NCBI GenBank assembly: GCA_951213105.1
Contig: OX578146.1
Coordinates: forward strand, 53,152,775 to 53,216,774
Reading direction: 5' to 3'
Source of the DNA: Amaurobius ferox
Lineage: Eukaryota; Arthropoda; Arachnida; Araneae; Amaurobiidae
DNA length: 64,000 nucleotides
Positions within the stretch are counted from its first letter, which is position 1. Every line of letters begins with the position of its first letter. The notes below the pieces were generated by a model. The model saw only the letters and a program-made list of their open reading frames with translations. It had not been told where the DNA came from and ran no database searches. Shown piece by piece: positions 61,504-64,000 of the stretch. Position numbers and translations under genes: made by a program.

Positions 61504-62012
61504 TATAGTAGTAGCATATTGGTTAATTTGTATCCTTATCATTACGATCATTCTTTTTACATCTTCTGATTTCAGGATATGTTGAACATTTGATCTATGC
61601 AGTTACCCCAGAATGAAATAATATCCAAATAGATTTCTACACGGATAATCTGGGCCTTCAACACGGATAATCTGGAATTGTTGCTAAATAAACCATCCAT
61701 TAGTTATAATGTTAATTTCCTGGATCAAAATATCTGTACCGACCTATGCAATAAGATACTTATTAATTTATATGATAAGAAAGAAAACTTAAAATTAAAA
61801 AAATTATTAGCATTTATTTATGTAATTTAATTAAATTATTTTGCAATATCATTAATTAGTTATTTTCAATTTATAGACTATCTAATAAAAAATTTCATAA
61901 ATTACATATTAATAACCTTATACAAACCAGCAATCATATTATTACCCATTATATTTGGTGAACGGTTAGTAAATAAGTTTAGGGTAACTAGGCATTGTTA
62001 AATGTATCTTTT
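61504..62012. other. no gene recognised
   Basis: AT-rich spacer between the mariner derivative and a family X repeat. Confidence 0.4.
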
Positions 62013-62960
62013 TACTTTCCTTATATACATAATGTATAAGGAAAGTACTGTGACGGGGTTGAAAATTCGAATTCGAGTTTTCGACGGGAGAGCACGTTTC
62101 AAGCATCCCTGATCACGAATCAAACATTTTTGAGGTGATGTCTGTGTGTGCGTTTGTGTGAAAGTATGTGTGTGTCAGTGAGTCTGTGGAGACGATAACT
62201 GACGAACGAATGGACCGATGCGAAAGAAATTTGGTACAAAAATCACAATCCGTAAACACTGGAAGCCTATTGTTTCTATACGCAATCGAATGTTCAGAAC
62301 CCCCTAAATTTTCGCGTGAAATTTTGAAAAAATCGCCAAAAAATCCAAACCGCTTATAAAGTTACGCAAATAGACATTTCTTATGTAATTTTTCCTTAGA
62401 AAACGATTGACATAAACTTCAGAACGCTAGCAGGAACCGTTCTCGAGATATTGCACATTTTTCAAACAAATTTATCAAAAAATCCTATAAATTAAAAAAA
62501 AAAAAAAAATTAACTGTTGAGAAACATGTTCACTTTTCATATGCAATATCATGCGATAAATTTGGTGACATCATTCTCGTGGATCTAGCTCATTCCATTC
62601 ATGAGAAAAGATACTTTGAGTAATACTTTTGTATTTGAACGCCAATAGCCATAGCCATTTATCTGCTATAAGAATAACTTATTTCTCCATCCATAACCCT
62701 TGGCGAGATTTTGGCGACGAATTTGGCGGAATTTCGCCAACTTGGCGACTTTTTAAATGTTGCCAAATTAACGAACGTCTCGCCAAATGGATAAAAATGA
62801 CGCTAAATCAATGAAAATGACGACTAATCGTCGAAAATTCAATATCTTGGAAAGAATATAAGTATCTACTATAAGAAAAACCTATTGTTTTTACTGTAAA
62901 AGTAGTAAATTCATTACATTATATAAGGAAAGTCATGTGTTACCCACATCAGATTTTTTA
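62013..62960 (-). mobile_element. hairpin-ended repeat, family X, near full length
   Basis: It starts TTTACTTTCCTTATATACAT with the complete palindrome and runs through TTTTCGACGGGAGAGCACG, the (TG)n tract, CTCGAGATATTG and the TTGGCGA-rich segment to CATGTGTTACCCACATCAGA. The full length is about 0.95 kb. Flanked by T runs on both sides. Confidence 0.8.
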
Positions 62961-63529
62961 TATCGGAATTATCACAGTGGAATTAATATTGACTACCTGA
63001 TATTATTGGTTCTTATATATCTAATGTTATTAGTTTTTGCATTACATGCCTATTCTCACTGTTCATTCTGCCAGGAGATGTTGCATTGTATATGTGATTA
63101 GTTAGTCTAAATTCAAAATTTGTCATTTATAATAACACTATTATTATCATTAAATATATCACTACTCTCATTATGATTTAGAAATGCTAAAATTATTGAA
63201 GTTTTTGGTCAAATTAATAATAATTACTTATATGTATCTATATGCATCTAATAGCCATTGTTGTATTTCAAATGTTGTATATCTTGTGTTTTTCCTGCTT
63301 TTACTATAATTGGCAATTCTGTTTATATTTTCTTGAGTGGCAATACTGGTTTTATATTTTATGTTTTACGTTTGGCAACACTGACTCTTTACTTTATGTG
63401 TGAGCTGTACTGAAGTTATTACTTCCATATACGAGTAGTAGACTATATTCTATTTTTAGAAAATCTCTTACATTCGCCCCATTTATTCATGATTTTTTTC
63501 TCCTAGTTATTTGGGGTGTAAAATAAATT
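62961..63529. other. no gene recognised
   Basis: AT-rich spacer between two family X copies. Confidence 0.4.
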
Positions 63530-63770
63530 TTTTACTTTCCTTATATACATAATGTATAAGGAAAGTACTGTGATGGGGCCTAAAATTCGAATTCGAGTTT
63601 TCGACGGGAGAGCACGTTTCAAGCATCCCTGATCACGAATCGAACATTTTTGAAGTAATGTCTATGTGTGTGTGTGTGTGTGTCAGTGAGTCTGTGGAGA
63701 CAATAACTGACGAACGATTGGACCAATTCGAACGACATTTGGCACAAAAATTACACAATCCATAAACACT
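63530..63770 (-). mobile_element. hairpin-ended repeat, family X, cut off by a retrotransposon
   Basis: The hairpin end and following 240 bp match 62,013-62,260. Homology stops abruptly at CATAAACACT (63,770), where the retrotransposon sequence begins. Confidence 0.75.
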
Positions 63771-63773
63771 CCA

Positions 63774-64000
63774 AACTTGATGATAATGTTGGCTTTTCTG
63801 CTTGTTTATTTAATCATGATAAATTAGAAGAAGTTTTTAAATTCAAACTTGACAATGGGAACACAGTTTTTCAGGCAGAAATAGCGGCCATTAACTTTGC
63901 CATTGACTGGGCAACTGATAACTTCTCCAAAATAAATATTTTTTCGGATAGCCTTTCATCAATCCTGGTCTTTAAATCAATTAAAAACAAATCTAACTAC
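63774..64000 (+). CDS. non-LTR retrotransposon RNase H domain, partial
   Basis: An uninterrupted frame runs to the window edge: NVGFSACLFNHDKLEEVFKF, then VFQAEIAAINFAIDWATDNF, then INIFSDSLSSILVF. The Glu of QAEIAAI and the Asp of FSDSLSS are the second and third catalytic positions of RNase H. The first Asp would lie upstream of the truncation. The style matches the C-terminal RNase H of non-LTR elements of the jockey/I type. No lesion is seen in 75 codons, so the copy may be fairly young. Confidence 0.8.

Overview
This is eukaryotic DNA, strongly AT-rich and dominated by introns and mobile elements. The one recognisable host gene is a semaphorin on the minus strand. Ten exons lie between 46,788 and 1,378, all with GT-AG introns and phases that join cleanly, and together they encode about 341 residues of the sema domain. 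The semaphorin class and the mix of repeats (Penelope-like, BEL/Pao, Helitron, Tc1, hAT of the ZBED5/SCAND3 type, pogo, mariner) point to an arthropod. An arachnid such as a spider is my best guess, by inference only. The 5' exons lie above 64,000, or were missed; the 3' exons lie below position 1.

Layout. Positions 1-19,000 hold the C-terminal half of the visible semaphorin exons. Between them are an interspersed repeat with a terminal hairpin (293-1,233), a 285-bp tandem duplication (2,733-3,276), a 104-bp retroposon with a 16-bp target duplication (4,017-4,120), a Helitron with two 3' ends (10,078-13,435), a BEL/Pao relic (13,560-13,880) and a pogo-type element (16,267-18,257). One intron holds a 5.6-kb hAT-type element (19,435-25,041). 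The next introns hold a Penelope-like retroelement arranged as an inverted repeat with hammerhead-like motifs (27,230-28,510) and a piggyBac-like MITE (30,745-31,082). They also hold a dead Tc1 transposon (31,712-34,012) interrupted by a 756-bp palindromic TTAA element (32,112-32,867). A second copy of that palindromic element lies at 39,438-40,215, just beyond a five-unit 146-bp tandem array.

From 46,800 to the right edge no exon was found, and the sequence is almost all mobile DNA. Two different hAT elements sit side by side at 49,486-53,635 and share three copies of the same 8-bp target. The second carries a broken ZBED5-like transposase. Further right are a foldback element (56,375-56,603), a mariner deletion derivative (60,542-61,503), four copies of the hairpin-ended repeat (57,541-63,770), and a non-LTR RNase H fragment that runs off the right edge.

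The most unusual items are three. (i) Hammerhead-ribozyme-like motifs lie in two separate Penelope-derived inverted repeats. (ii) The 8-bp target CTCTAGAC is present three times around two adjacent, unlike hAT elements. (iii) A TTAA palindromic element is nested so precisely in a Tc1 gene that removing it restores the local reading frame.
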